This document shows positions 1 through 9,114 of a stretch of 64,000 nucleotides of DNA, in pieces. Numbering within the stretch: the stretch's first letter is position 1; the number at the start of each line of letters is the position of its first letter. The stretch comes from Aureimonas ureilytica. Lineage in GTDB: Bacteria > Pseudomonadota > Alphaproteobacteria > Rhizobiales > Rhizobiaceae. The notes beneath the pieces are model-generated. The model ran no database searches and was not told the DNA's origin. It saw only the letters and a list, made by a program, of their open reading frames with translations. The position numbers and the translations under genes were made by a program. Location of the stretch: positions 1 through 64,000 of the forward strand of contig NZ_LDQA01000038.1 in the NCBI RefSeq assembly GCF_001475935.1. Reading direction: 5' to 3'.

Positions 1-747
1 CTCGACCCCGCCATGGCGGGCGACGAGCCGGTGGCCGAGCCCGAGCGCCGAGCGGCCGAGCCGGACCAGCCCGCGCCGCGCGTCACCGACATTCTCGGCC
101 ATGAAGGGCTGATCGAGCCCGACGGCGTCGAGCCCCCGGAGGGCTGGGCCGAGCCCGGCGACATCACGCGCGATCCGCTCGACTTTCCGGCCGGGCGCGA
201 TCTCCGGCTTCAGGCACTGGCGCGCGGCGACGAGGGTTTTCTTCTGGCGCTCGGCTATTCCACGCAGCGCGGCTATGGACGAACGCACCCGTTCGTCGGC
301 GAAATCCGCATCGGCCTTGTGGAGATCGAGGTGGAGCTTCCCGAACTCGGCTTTCCGATCACGATCGGCCGGGCGCGCGTCACCGAATGCCAGATGGTCG
401 CGCAGTTTTGCGCGCCCGAAGGCGAGGACGCGCGCTTCACGCGCGGCTATGGGCTGGTCTTCGGCCAGAGCGAGCGCAAGGCCATGGCGATGAGCCTCGT
501 GGACCGGGCGCTGCGGGCGGACGAGTTCGGCGAGGAGCGCCGCGCCCCGGCGCAGGACGAGGAATTCGTCCTCGCCCATTGCGACAATGTCGCCTCCACC
601 GGCTTCGTGGAACATCTGAAACTGCCCCATTACGTCGATTTCCAGGCCGAGCTGCACCTGCTCCGCCAGCTGAACGCGGAGCGCGCCGGCGACGCCGAGA
701 CGAGCGATGGCGAGAGCACGACCCCGCGCGCGGAGGCCGCCGAATGA
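1..747 (+). CDS. phnI: Carbon-phosphorus lyase complex subunit PhnI (5' end outside window)
   Basis: This is the C-terminal two thirds of PhnI. The reading frame is open from base 1 and about 248 residues are visible, against a usual length near 360. PhnI is the nucleosidase-type subunit of the C-P lyase core (PhnGHIJ), which transfers a phosphonate onto the ribose of ATP. The family-typical stretches LALGYSTQRGYGRTHPFVGE and GLVFGQSERKAMAMSLVDRAL are readable. The C-terminal tail is rich in Glu and Ala and poorly conserved. Its stop overlaps the phnJ start as ATGA, so the two are likely translationally coupled. The internal ATG at base 13 is not the real start. Confidence 0.95.
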   Translation, partial: LDPAMAGDEPVAEPERRAAEPDQPAPRVTDILGHEGLIEPDGVEPPEGWAEPGDITRDPLDFPAGRDLRLQALARGDEGFLLALGYSTQRGYGRTHPFVGEIRIGLVEIEVELPELGFPITIGRARVTECQMVAQFCAPEGEDARFTRGYGLVFGQSERKAMAMSLVDRALRADEFGEERRAPAQDEEFVLAHCDNVASTGFVEHLKLPHYVDFQAELHLLRQLNAERAGDAETSDGESTTPRAEAAE

Positions 748-1619
748 CCCTCACCCTTCCCGCCATCAATTTCGCCTATCTCGACGAGGCGACGAAGCGG
801 ATGATCCGCCGCGCCATTCTCAAGGGCATCGCGATCCCCGGCTATCAGGTGCCCTTCGCCAGCCGCGAAATGCCCATGCCCTATGGCTGGGGCACGGGCG
901 GCGTGCAGGTGACGGCCGCGATCATCGGGCCGGACGACGTGTTGAAGGTGATCGACCAGGGCGCCGACGACACGACCAATGCCGTCTCGATCCGTGCCTT
1001 CTTCGAGAGCGTCGCCAAGGTCGCGACGACGACGCGGACGCACGAGGCGACGATCATCCAGACGCGCCACCGCGTTCCCGAAGCGCCGCTGACGGCGGGG
1101 CAGGTGCTCGTCTATCAGGTGCCGATCCCCGAGCCCCTGCGCTTTCTGGAGCCGCGCGAGAGCGAGACGCGCACCCTCCACGCGCTGGAGGAATACGGGC
1201 TCATGCATGTGAAGCTCTACGAGGATATCGCGCGCCACGGGCATATCGCGACGACCTATGCCTATCCGGTCAAGGTCGAGGGGCGCTATGTCATGGACCC
1301 GTCGCCGATCCCGAAATTCGACAATCCGAAGATGCACCGCTCGCCGGCGCTCCAGCTCTTCGGCGCGGGCCGCGAAAAGCGCATCTACGCGCTGCCGCCC
1401 TACACGGATGTGCGAAGCCTCGATTTCGAGGATCATCCCTTCGCCATCCAGCGCTTCGAGACCTGCTGCGCGCTTTGCGCGGCGACGGGGGTCTATCTCG
1501 ACGAGGTCGTGACCGACGACCGGGGCGGGCGCATGTTCGTCTGCTCCGACACCGACCATTGCGAAACGCGCCGCGCGGAGGGCCATGCCGGCCCGCTTCT
1601 GGGAAAGGCCCTGTCATGA
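744..1619 (+). CDS. phnJ: Alpha-D-ribose 1-methylphosphonate 5-phosphate C-P lyase PhnJ
   Basis: PhnJ is the radical SAM enzyme that cleaves the C-P bond of ribose 1-methylphosphonate 5-phosphate. The protein has 291 residues, close to the E. coli length. The unusual cysteine arrangement is complete: C242-x2-C245-x21-C267 for the 4Fe-4S cluster and C273 for the thiyl radical step. The glycine-rich stretch MPMPYGWGTGG near residues 43-53 is typical of the family. The start is fixed by the ATGA overlap with phnI, and the stop overlaps phnK in the same way. A longer upstream extension of this frame only overlaps phnI and is discarded. Confidence 0.97.
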   Translation: MTLTLPAINFAYLDEATKRMIRRAILKGIAIPGYQVPFASREMPMPYGWGTGGVQVTAAIIGPDDVLKVIDQGADDTTNAVSIRAFFESVAKVATTTRTHEATIIQTRHRVPEAPLTAGQVLVYQVPIPEPLRFLEPRESETRTLHALEEYGLMHVKLYEDIARHGHIATTYAYPVKVEGRYVMDPSPIPKFDNPKMHRSPALQLFGAGREKRIYALPPYTDVRSLDFEDHPFAIQRFETCCALCAATGVYLDEVVTDDRGGRMFVCSDTDHCETRRAEGHAGPLLGKALS

Positions 1620-2395
1620 GCGCGCAGACGCCGCTTCTCACCGTGCGCGATCTCGCCAAGCATTATGGCGGGCGGATCGGCTGTACCGATATTTCGCTCG
1701 ACCTCTGGCCGGGCGAGGTTCTGGCCATCGTCGGCGAATCCGGCTCGGGCAAGACGACGCTTCTGTCCTGCCTTTCGGCCCGGCTGGAGCCGAGCGCCGG
1801 CAGCGTGCGCTACCACATGCGCGATGGCGAGATGCGCAATCTCGCCACCCTCACCGAGGCCGAGCGCCGGCTTCTGATGCGCACCGACTGGGGCTTCGTC
1901 CACCAGAACCCGGCCGATGGCTTGCGGATGCGGGTTTCGGCCGGAGCCAATGTCGGCGAGCGCCTGATGGCCGTTGGGCAGCGCCATTACGGACGGCTGC
2001 GCGAGGCGGCGGGCGACTGGCTCGCCCGCGTCGAGATCGACGCCGCGCGCATCGACGACCGGCCGAGCGAATTTTCGGGCGGCATGCGCCAGCGGCTCCA
2101 GATCGCCCGGAACCTCGTCACCCATCCCCGTCTCGTCTTCATGGACGAGCCGACCGGGGGCTTGGATGTCTCCGTGCAGGCGCGCGTTCTCGATCTCCTG
2201 CGCGCGCTGGTGTCCGATCTCGGTCTGTCGGTGATCATCGTGACTCACGATCTCGCCGTCGCTCGCCTCCTGTCCCAGCGCATCATCGTCATGAAAGCCG
2301 GGCGCATCGTGGAGGAGGGACTGACGGACCGCGTGCTGGACGACCCGCACCACCCCTATACCCAGCTTCTCGTCGCCTCGATCCCGGAGTCCTGA
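1616..2395 (+). CDS. phnK: Phosphonate C-P lyase system ATP-binding protein PhnK
   Basis: An ABC-type ATPase of 259 residues with Walker A GESGSGKTT at 40-48, the signature FSGGMRQRLQIARNL, Walker B LVFMDEPTGGLD and a switch histidine in VTHDLAVA. PhnK binds the C-P lyase core complex and is not a transporter subunit. The protein resembles oligopeptide-type ATPases, as PhnK does. It starts at the ATGA overlap with phnJ and is followed two bases later by phnL. Confidence 0.95.
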   Translation: MSAQTPLLTVRDLAKHYGGRIGCTDISLDLWPGEVLAIVGESGSGKTTLLSCLSARLEPSAGSVRYHMRDGEMRNLATLTEAERRLLMRTDWGFVHQNPADGLRMRVSAGANVGERLMAVGQRHYGRLREAAGDWLARVEIDAARIDDRPSEFSGGMRQRLQIARNLVTHPRLVFMDEPTGGLDVSVQARVLDLLRALVSDLGLSVIIVTHDLAVARLLSQRIIVMKAGRIVEEGLTDRVLDDPHHPYTQLLVASIPES

Positions 2396-2397
2396 CG

Positions 2398-3135
2398 ATG
2401 ACCTTTCCATCCCTCAACCCCGACCACCAGCCGCTTCTCGTGGCGGACGGCGTCGCCAAGTCCTTCACCATGCATCTGCGCGGCTCGATCCGCCTGCCCG
2501 TGGTGGAGAATGTCGCGTTCGCGCTGCATCCGGGCGAATGCGTCGTGCTCGGCGGCCCCTCCGGCGTCGGCAAGTCGTCCATCCTGCGCATGGTCTATGG
2601 CAATTACGCGCTGGATCGCGGCTCCATCCGGGTGCGCGACCCGCAGGACGGCGCGATGCACGATCTCGGCGCGGGCGATCCAAGGTTGGTTCTGGGCCTT
2701 CGCGAGCGCGCCATCGCCTATGTCAGCCAGTTCCTGCGGGCCGTGCCCCGCGCTTCGGCGCTGGATGTCGTGGCCGAACCGCTGCGCCGGCGGGGCGTGG
2801 CGCGAGAGGAAGCGCAGGAGCGCGCCAGCGCCATGCTGCGCCGCCTGAACCTCTCGCACGACATGTTCGACCTGCCGCCCGCGACCTTTTCGGGCGGCGA
2901 GAAGCAGCGCGTGAACATCGCACGCGGCTTCCTGACGGATCATCCGATCCTGCTTCTCGACGAGCCGACCGCCTCGCTCGACGCCGCCAACCGTGATGTC
3001 GTGGTCGGCATGATCCGCGAGAAGCTGGACGCCGGCACCGCCATTCTCGGCATTTTCCACGACGAGCCGGTGCGCGCGGCGGTCGCCACCCGCATTCTCG
3101 ACATTTCCAGCTTCTCGGCCCGGAAGGCTGCCTGA
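2398..3135 (+). CDS. phnL: Phosphonate C-P lyase system ATP-binding protein PhnL
   Basis: An ABC-type ATPase of 245 residues with Walker [10 protein letters not shown] at 53-61, signature [16 protein letters not shown] and Walker [13 protein letters not shown]. The LolD-like core and its position directly after phnK identify it as PhnL, the second non-transport ATPase of the C-P lyase machinery. The start is two bases after the phnK stop, and the stop overlaps the acetyltransferase start by one base (TGATG). Confidence 0.94.
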   Translation: MTFPSLNPDHQPLLVADGVAKSFTMHLRGSIRLPVVENVAFALHPGECVVLGGPSGVGKSSILRMVYGNYALDRGSIRVRDPQDGAMHDLGAGDPRLVLGLRERAIAYVSQFLRAVPRASALDVVAEPLRRRGVAREEAQERASAMLRRLNLSHDMFDLPPATFSGGEKQRVNIARGFLTDHPILLLDEPTASLDAANRDVVVGMIREKLDAGTAILGIFHDEPVRAAVATRILDISSFSARKAA

Positions 3136-3764
3136 TGACCAAGCTCAACGAGCATGTGCCGCTGATCCACCCGACGGCCGAAGTTTCAGACACGGTCTTC
3201 GGCCGCTTCACCGAGGTCGAGGCGCGTTCCTATGTCGCCGAAAGCGAACTCGGCGATTATTCCTACGTCATGCAGGATTGCCGCATCTGGCGCGCCCGGA
3301 TCGGCAAGTTCGCCAATATCGCCGCTGCCGTGCGCATCAACGCCACGAACCACCCAGTGGAGCGCGCGACGCTCCATCACTTCACCTATCGCGCCGGAGA
3401 CTATTTCGAGGGCGCGGGCGACGAGGCCGAGTTCTTCGAGGCCCGCCGCGCCAGGGAGGTGACGATCGGCCACGACACCTGGATCGGGCACGGCGTCACG
3501 ATCCTGCCGGGCATCACGATCGGCAATGGCGCGGTGGTCGGCTCGGGCGCGGTGGTGACGCGCAACGTCGATCCCTACTCGATCGTCGGGGGGGTCCCGG
3601 CCCGGCTGATCCGCGAGCGCTTCAGCGCCGCTACGGGTAAACGCATGGACGCGCTCGCCTGGTGGGACTGGTCGCACGACAAGCTCTTCGAGGCGCTTGC
3701 CGACTTCCGCCGGCTCGGCGCGGAGGCGTTTCTGGACGCCTACGAGATTGTCACCAAACCTTAA
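3135..3764 (+). CDS. Phosphonate-operon hexapeptide-repeat acetyltransferase
   Basis: A 209-residue left-handed beta-helix acetyltransferase of the xenobiotic/DapH-related family often found in phn operons. Imperfect hexapeptide repeats run from about residue 10 to 160, for example [20 protein letters not shown]. An insertion with the likely catalytic histidine ([14 protein letters not shown]) interrupts the helix, as in chloramphenicol acetyltransferases of this fold. The substrate is not evident; acetylation of an aminoalkylphosphonate or of a pathway intermediate would fit the location. It is not related to the GNAT-type PhnO of E. coli. It starts overlapping the phnL stop by one base. Confidence 0.88.
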   Translation: MTKLNEHVPLIHPTAEVSDTVFGRFTEVEARSYVAESELGDYSYVMQDCRIWRARIGKFANIAAAVRINATNHPVERATLHHFTYRAGDYFEGAGDEAEFFEARRAREVTIGHDTWIGHGVTILPGITIGNGAVVGSGAVVTRNVDPYSIVGGVPARLIRERFSAATGKRMDALAWWDWSHDKLFEALADFRRLGAEAFLDAYEIVTKP

Positions 3765-3777
3765 CCCTGATGTCACC
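3749..3777 (+). promoter_or_regulatory. Candidate Pho box upstream of phnC
   Basis: TGTCACC occurs at 3749-3755 and again at 3771-3777, exactly 22 bp apart. The degenerate copy CTTAACC sits 11 bp in, at 3760-3766. Direct repeats with an 11-bp period and a TGTCA core are the layout of PhoB sites. The first repeat overlaps the end of the acetyltransferase gene, and phnC starts 55 bp downstream. It suggests a phosphate-controlled internal promoter for phnCDE. Assigned by eye only. Confidence 0.45.
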
Positions 3778-3831
3778 GACAGCCCAAACGGGCGTGACAT
3801 GCTCCGCCGAAACGAGATGAGGGACGACGCC

Positions 3832-4680
3832 ATGACCGCGATCCGCGTCACTCGACTGTCCAAGCGATTCTGGAACACGCAGGCGCTGAGCGATGTCAGC
3901 TTCACCGTCGAAGCCGGCGAGATGGTGGCGCTGATCGGCGCTTCGGGCTCAGGCAAGTCGACGCTGATCCGCCACATCGCCGGGTTGGAGACCGGCGAAG
4001 GCGAAGGGAGCGGCATCAGCCTCTTCGGCACACCCGTCCAGGCCGGCGGGCGGATGCTGAAGGGCGCGAAATCCGTGCGCGGCGACGTGTCGGTGATCTT
4101 CCAGCAATTCAATCTGGTGCATCGCCTGAGCGTTCTCACCAATGTCCTGATCGGCGCGCTCGGCCGCATCCCGCGCTGGCGCGGCACGCTCGGCCTGTTC
4201 GGCGCGCGGGAAAAGGCCAAGGCGCGCGAAGCCCTGGAGCGGGTCGGCATCGGCCATGCCGGGGCCCAGCGCGCCTCGACGCTATCCGGCGGCCAGCAGC
4301 AGCGCGCCGCCATCGCGCGCACGCTGGTGCAGGGCGCGCGCATCCTGATCGCGGACGAGCCCATCGCCTCGCTCGACCCCGCCTCGGCCAAACGGGTGAT
4401 GGACGTGCTCGCCTCGATCAACCGGGACGACAAGATCACGGTTCTCGTGTCGCTGCATCAGGTCGATTACGCCCGGCGCTATTTCCCGCGCACGATCGCC
4501 ATGCGGGACGGGCGCATCGTCTATGACGGGCCGTCATCAGCGCTGACCAACGAGTTCCTGTCCGAGCTCTACGGCTCGGCCTCGGAAGAACTGCTCCTGC
4601 CGGACGCCCCGGCGGCAGCGCCCCCGCGCCGGCCGGAGCCGGTGCGCCATCCCTCGCTCGGAGCCCTCGAGGCCGTCTGA
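3832..4680 (+). CDS. phnC: Phosphonate ABC transporter ATP-binding protein PhnC
   Basis: An ABC ATPase of 282 residues with Walker A GASGSGKST, a Q-loop in FQQFNLVHRLSV, signature LSGGQQQRAAIARTL and Walker B ILIADEPIASLDP. It energises phosphonate uptake with PhnD and PhnE. The chosen ATG follows GAGGG at 3819-3823 with good spacing. An upstream in-frame ATG at 3799 lacks this and would add a non-conserved leader. The C-terminal 40 residues are Pro/Ala-rich and extend beyond the usual family length. A candidate Pho box lies upstream. Confidence 0.94.
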   Translation: MTAIRVTRLSKRFWNTQALSDVSFTVEAGEMVALIGASGSGKSTLIRHIAGLETGEGEGSGISLFGTPVQAGGRMLKGAKSVRGDVSVIFQQFNLVHRLSVLTNVLIGALGRIPRWRGTLGLFGAREKAKAREALERVGIGHAGAQRASTLSGGQQQRAAIARTLVQGARILIADEPIASLDPASAKRVMDVLASINRDDKITVLVSLHQVDYARRYFPRTIAMRDGRIVYDGPSSALTNEFLSELYGSASEELLLPDAPAAAPPRRPEPVRHPSLGALEAV

Positions 4681-4707
4681 GTTTTTCTGACACCATCGGA
4701 GACTGCC

Positions 4708-5700
4708 ATGAACGCAATCCTCAAGGGTCTGGCGGGGCTTCTGCTCGCCTCCGCTTTCGCCGGTTCGGCTCTCGCCGAGACCGTCAATTTCGGCATCATT
4801 TCCACGGAATCGCAGCAGAACCTGCGGCCCAAATGGGAGCCGTTCCTCGCCGACATGGCGAAGGAAACCGGGCTCGACATCAAGCCCTTCTTCGCCTCCG
4901 ACTATGCCGGCGTCATCGAGGGTATGCGCTTCGGCAAGGTGCAGCTCGCCTGGTATGGCAACAAGGCCGCCATGGAGGCCGTGGACCGCGCCAATGGCGA
5001 AATCTTCGCCCAGACCGTCCATGCCAACGGCACGCCGGGCTATTGGTCGGTGATCCTCGCGCCGGCCTCGTCCAAGCTGAATTCGCTGGACGACCTCCTC
5101 AAATGCGACAAGTCGCTGAACTTCGGCCTGGGCGATCCGAACTCGACCTCGGGCTATCTCGTGCCGATGACCTTCATCTTCTCGGCGCGGGGCATCGACC
5201 CCAAGGCCTGTTTCAAGAATGTCACCAACGCCAATCATGAAACCAACGCGATGGGCGTCGCCAACGGCCAGTTGGACGCGGCCGCCAACAACACGGAAAA
5301 CCTGGAGCTTCTGGAGAAGAACCAGCCTGCCGCCTATGGCAAGGTCAAGGTCATCTGGAAGTCGCCGCTGATCCCGTCCGATCCGCTGGTCTGGGCGAAG
5401 GATCTGGCCCCAGAAGCCAAGGACAAGCTGCGCACCTTCATCCTGGACTACGGCACCGATCGCTCCAAGGGCGACAAGGCTCATGAACTCGCGGTTCTGA
5501 ACGAGCTGCAATGGACCACCTTCCGACCGTCCAACGACGATCAGCTCCTCCCGATCCGCATCATGGAAATGACGAAGTCGATCGCGCAGGCCAAGGGCGA
5601 CGCCAAGCTGTCGGACGCCGAGAAGGCCGAGAAGATCAAGCCGCTGGAAGAGAAGAAGGCCGCTTACGAGGCCGCGTTCGCCAAGCTTCCGCAGGGCTGA
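4708..5700 (+). CDS. phnD: Phosphonate ABC transporter substrate-binding protein PhnD
   Basis: A periplasmic binding protein of 330 residues. A Sec signal peptide of about 23 residues ends at AGSALA. The mature part starts ETVNFGIISTESQQNLRPKW, the standard opening of PhnD, where the early Ser/Thr residues contact the phosphonate group. DPNSTSGYLVP near 145-155 is another typical ligand-binding segment. It lies 27 bp after phnC. A strong stem-loop separates it from phnE, which would favour excess binding protein over permease. Confidence 0.95.
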   Translation: MNAILKGLAGLLLASAFAGSALAETVNFGIISTESQQNLRPKWEPFLADMAKETGLDIKPFFASDYAGVIEGMRFGKVQLAWYGNKAAMEAVDRANGEIFAQTVHANGTPGYWSVILAPASSKLNSLDDLLKCDKSLNFGLGDPNSTSGYLVPMTFIFSARGIDPKACFKNVTNANHETNAMGVANGQLDAAANNTENLELLEKNQPAAYGKVKVIWKSPLIPSDPLVWAKDLAPEAKDKLRTFILDYGTDRSKGDKAHELAVLNELQWTTFRPSNDDQLLPIRIMEMTKSIAQAKGDAKLSDAEKAEKIKPLEEKKAAYEAAFAKLPQG

Positions 5701-5715
5701 TCCATTCCTCGCGCG

Positions 5716-5737
5716 CCGGGGCGACGTCTCGCCCCGG
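5716..5737 (+). terminator. Stem-loop between phnD and phnE
   Basis: CCGGGGCGA at 5716-5724 and TCGCCCCGG at 5729-5737 are perfect inverted repeats with a four-base loop. The stem can be extended by about three more pairs including one G-U. No U tract follows. Such hairpins after binding-protein genes commonly act as partial terminators or block 3' exonucleases. Confidence 0.6.
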
Positions 5738-5769
5738 TGCCTTCCCGTCCTGACAGGTGACGAGACCCC

Positions 5770-6582
5770 ATGACCCAAGTGAACACGATCTCCGAGACCG
5801 GCACAGCGACGAGGGCGCAGGGCGCGCGCGGCTCCTTTGGCTCGCTCGCCACGCTGGTGCTGATCGCGGGCGCGCTCGCCTGGAGCTGGGTCCCGGCCGA
5901 TATGGGCCGCTGGACCTATCTCTTCACCGATGCCGGCAACATGGCCGAATATGGCAGCGCCTTTCTGCATCCCGATTTTTCGGAATGGCAGCTTTATCTC
6001 TCCGAAATGATCGTGACCGTGCAGATCGCGATCTGGGGCACGTTTCTGGCCGTTCTCCTGTCGGTGCCCTTCGGCATCCTCTCGGCCGAGAACATGGCCC
6101 CCGCCTGGGTCTATCATCCCGCACGCCGCCTGATGGACCTCTTCCGCGCCATTCACGAGGTCGTCTTCGCCGTGCTCTTCGTCGTCGCGGTCGGCCTTGG
6201 GCCCTTCGCGGGCGTCATGGCGCTTTTCATTCACACGACCGGCATTCTCGCCAAGCTGTTTTCCGAGGCCGTCGAGGCGATCGACCCGCGCCCGGTGGAG
6301 GCGATCCGCACCACCGGGGCCTCGCGGTTGCAACAGGTGATCTATGGCGTGATCCCGCAGGTCCTGCCGCTCTGGATTTCCTTCTCGCTCTATCGGCTGG
6401 AGTCCAATGTGCGCTCGGCGACCGTCCTCGGCGTGATCGGGGCGGGCGGCATCGGACAGGTCCTGTTCGAGTCGATCCGGGGCTTCTACTATCCGCAGGC
6501 CTCAGCCATGCTGGTCATCATCGTTCTGACGGTGAGTCTCATGGACCTCCTGTCCCAGTTCCTGCGAAAGCGCGTCATCTGA
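5770..6582 (+). CDS. phnE: Phosphonate ABC transporter permease PhnE
   Basis: An inner-membrane permease of 270 residues with about six membrane helices. The cytoplasmic EAA loop [20 protein letters not shown] contacts PhnC, and the C-terminal [17 protein letters not shown] segment is typical of PhnE. Only one phnE copy is present, whereas some rhizobial operons carry two. The stop overlaps the next gene by one base (TGATG). Confidence 0.94.
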   Translation: MTQVNTISETGTATRAQGARGSFGSLATLVLIAGALAWSWVPADMGRWTYLFTDAGNMAEYGSAFLHPDFSEWQLYLSEMIVTVQIAIWGTFLAVLLSVPFGILSAENMAPAWVYHPARRLMDLFRAIHEVVFAVLFVVAVGLGPFAGVMALFIHTTGILAKLFSEAVEAIDPRPVEAIRTTGASRLQQVIYGVIPQVLPLWISFSLYRLESNVRSATVLGVIGAGGIGQVLFESIRGFYYPQASAMLVIIVLTVSLMDLLSQFLRKRVI

Positions 6583-7256
6583 TGAGAGCCGCGATCTACT
6601 TCACCCCGCCCGCCGACGCGCCCCTCACGCGCCTCGCCGCCGACTGGCTGGGACGGGATGCCTTCGACGGCGCGGCCGCCCGCCCCCTCGACGCCGAGCG
6701 CGCGGCGATCGTTGCGGAGCCCGCGCGCTACGGCTTTCACGCCACGATGAAGGCGCCCTTCCGCCTCGCCGACGACGCGACCCTGCCGACGCTGGACGAG
6801 GCCTTGGCGAGTTTTTGCGCGGCCCATTCCGCGCCCGCGATCGCGCGCCTCGCTTTGCGGCGCATCGCCCATTTCTTCGCGCTGGTGCCGGACGAAACGG
6901 AGCCGGCGCTGGATAAGCTGGCCGGCGAGTGCGTGCGCGGTTTCGAGCGCTTCCGCGCGCCGCTGTCCACCCGCGAATGGGAGCGCCGACGGCCCGAGAC
7001 GCTCACCACGCGCCAGCGCCGGCATCTGGGAGACTGGGGCTATCCCCATGTGTTCGAGGATTTCCGCTTTCACATGACGCTGACCGGGCGCGTGCCGGAC
7101 GAGGCGGCAGCGCCCATCGAAGCCACGCTCGCCCGACATTTCGAGTCGGTTCTCGGCCAGCCTCTGCCGGTCGATGGGCTGGCCCTTTTCGTCGAGCCCG
7201 AGCCCGGCGGCCCCTTCGTCGTCCATTCCCGCCATCCCTTGCGAAGCCAGCCATGA
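6582..7256 (+). CDS. DUF1045 family phosphonate-operon protein
   Basis: A 224-residue protein of the DUF1045 family, which is found almost only in C-P lyase operons. Two short motifs, YGFHATMKAPF near 45-55 and FRFHMTLTGRV near 165-175, are the pair of HxT motifs of the 2H phosphoesterase (LigT-like) fold. A role in hydrolysing a cyclic phosphate is therefore likely; the 1,2-cyclic phosphate of ribose formed by PhnJ is an obvious candidate, but this is inference. No PhnP is visible in the window. It overlaps phnE by one base and phnM by four. Confidence 0.88.
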   Translation: MRAAIYFTPPADAPLTRLAADWLGRDAFDGAAARPLDAERAAIVAEPARYGFHATMKAPFRLADDATLPTLDEALASFCAAHSAPAIARLALRRIAHFFALVPDETEPALDKLAGECVRGFERFRAPLSTREWERRRPETLTTRQRRHLGDWGYPHVFEDFRFHMTLTGRVPDEAAAPIEATLARHFESVLGQPLPVDGLALFVEPEPGGPFVVHSRHPLRSQP

Positions 7257-8413
7257 ACGCCCACGCCATGACCACTCAAACCGAACAGGTCTTCACCAAC
7301 GCCCTCATCGTCCTGCCGGACGAGGTGGTGGAGGGCAGCCTCCTCGTGCGCGAGGGGCGCATCGCCGATATCTCCGCCGGGAAAGTTCGCGGCGGCGTGG
7401 ACTGCGAGGGCGACCATCTTCTGCCCGGCCTCGTGGAGCTTCACACCGACAATCTCGAAGGCCATTACCTGCCGCGCCCCAAGGTGCGCTGGAACATCCA
7501 TGCCGCGCTTCAGGCGCATGACGCCGAGGTCGCGGCCTCGGGCATCACCACGGTTTTCGACGCCTTGCGCGTCGGGATGGACGAGGACGCCCAGCTCGGC
7601 GGGGCCGACATGCAGCTCATGGCCGATGCGATCGGCGCGGCGAGCGAGCGAGACGACCTGCGCGCCGAGCATTTCCTGCATCTGCGCTGCGAGGTCTCGG
7701 CGGAGGACGTGCTCCCCTCGTTCGAGCGGCTCGGCTCGCATCCTCTGGTGCGCCTCGCCTCGCTCATGGACCATGCGCCCGGCCAGCGGCAATTCGTCGA
7801 TCTCGAAACCTACCGCATCTATTATCAAGGCAAGACGGGCATGTCGGACCCGGTGTTCGAAGCCTTCTGCGCCCGGCGGATCAAGGATTCACAGACCTAT
7901 TCCGAGCGTCATCGCCGCGCCATCGCCGAGACCTGCCATAAGGCGGGCATCGCCATCGCCTCGCATGACGACGCGACGGCGGCGCATGTGGAGGAAAGCC
8001 GCGCGCTCGGCGTCGCGCTCGCCGAATTCCCGACCACGTTGGAAGCCGCGCGCCTGTCGCATGAAAGCGGTCTGGCGGTCTTGATGGGCGCACCCAATGT
8101 CGTGCGAGGTGGCTCGCATTCGGGCAATATCTCGGCGGCCGCGCTGGTGGAGCGGGGCCTACTCGACGTTCTCTCCTCCGACTACGTGCCCTTCAGCCTG
8201 GTTCAGGCCGTCTTCGTTCTGGCCGAGACGATCGGCCTTTGCGCGGCGGTGCGCATGGTCTCGGCGAACCCCGCCCGCGTCGCCGGCTTTGCCGATCGCG
8301 GCGCACTCCTGACGGGCCTTCGCGCCGATCTGGTGCGCGTCCACGCGCCGGAGGGCAAGGTCGCGACGCCGGTCGTGCGCGGGGTCTGGCGCGGGGGCCG
8401 TCGTGTCGCCTGA
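7253..8413 (+). CDS. phnM: Alpha-D-ribose 1-methylphosphonate 5-triphosphate diphosphatase PhnM
   Basis: An amidohydrolase-family enzyme of 386 residues that removes diphosphate from the 5-triphosphate intermediate before C-P cleavage. The metal-binding motif HTDNLEGH at residues 64-71 matches PhnM. SHDDATAAHVEES and MGAPNVVRGGSHSGN are further family blocks. The ATG at 7253 overlaps the previous stop by four bases; a later ATG at 7268 is possible but less favoured. The 3' end overlaps phnN by 11 bases. Confidence 0.95.
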   Translation: MNAHAMTTQTEQVFTNALIVLPDEVVEGSLLVREGRIADISAGKVRGGVDCEGDHLLPGLVELHTDNLEGHYLPRPKVRWNIHAALQAHDAEVAASGITTVFDALRVGMDEDAQLGGADMQLMADAIGAASERDDLRAEHFLHLRCEVSAEDVLPSFERLGSHPLVRLASLMDHAPGQRQFVDLETYRIYYQGKTGMSDPVFEAFCARRIKDSQTYSERHRRAIAETCHKAGIAIASHDDATAAHVEESRALGVALAEFPTTLEAARLSHESGLAVLMGAPNVVRGGSHSGNISAAALVERGLLDVLSSDYVPFSLVQAVFVLAETIGLCAAVRMVSANPARVAGFADRGALLTGLRADLVRVHAPEGKVATPVVRGVWRGGRRVA

Positions 8414-9020
8414 TCGCGCACCCCACTCCGCCGGCATCCTGCTCGCCGTTGTCGGCCCGAGCGGGGCCGGCAAGGACACGTTGATCCGTCTGGCGCTGGA
8501 GCGGCTGGAGGACGAGCCGCGCCTGTCGCTCGCGCGCCGCGTCATCACCCGCGCCTGCGACGGCGGCTCGGAACTGCATGATACGCTGGACGAGGGCACC
8601 TTCGCCCAAGCCGAAGCGGACGGCCATTTCTGCCTGACATGGCGCGCGCATGGCCTGGCCTATGGCCTGCCGCGCTCCGTCGCGGACGAGGTGTCGAACG
8701 GGGCGCTCGTGATCGCAAATCTCTCGCGCCGCTCGCTGGAGGCGGCGGCGGACCGCTTCCCCCGGCTGGCGGTGGTGGAGATCACCGCGCCGCGCGAGGT
8801 GCTCGTGGCGCGGATCGCCGCGCGCGGGCGCGAAACGCGCGAGGAGATCGAAGCACGCATCGCCCGCTCCGTTCCTGTGGAAGCCGGCGAGGGCGTCTGG
8901 CGCTTCGTGCGCATCGACAATTCCGGCCCGGCCGAGAAGGGGGCGAGCCAGCTCGAAACCCATATTCGCTCACTGATCGGTGAATTGGCGGAACGGTCCG
9001 ACACGCTCCAGCGCGTTTGA
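8403..9020 (+). CDS. phnN: Ribose 1,5-bisphosphate phosphokinase PhnN
   Basis: A guanylate-kinase-like enzyme of 205 residues with P-loop GPSGAGKDT at 18-26. PhnN converts ribose 1,5-bisphosphate to PRPP, the exit step of C-P lyase metabolism. It starts with GTG inside the end of phnM and no in-frame ATG lies before the P-loop, so a GTG start is needed. It is the last gene of the operon in this window, and a convergent regulator follows after 94 bp. Confidence 0.93.
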   Translation: MSPDRAPHSAGILLAVVGPSGAGKDTLIRLALERLEDEPRLSLARRVITRACDGGSELHDTLDEGTFAQAEADGHFCLTWRAHGLAYGLPRSVADEVSNGALVIANLSRRSLEAAADRFPRLAVVEITAPREVLVARIAARGRETREEIEARIARSVPVEAGEGVWRFVRIDNSGPAEKGASQLETHIRSLIGELAERSDTLQRV

Positions 9021-9114
9021 CCTGAGCAACCACCGAGGCCAGGATATACGACGGTTTCCGGCCGCGATGCCGAGGCTGAACGCCACCGACAGCCAACGCG
9101 CTCTTGCGCCGGTC

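Noticed and set aside
4537-6333. 598-residue open frame on the minus strand
   Set aside because: Antisense to phnC, phnD and phnE.
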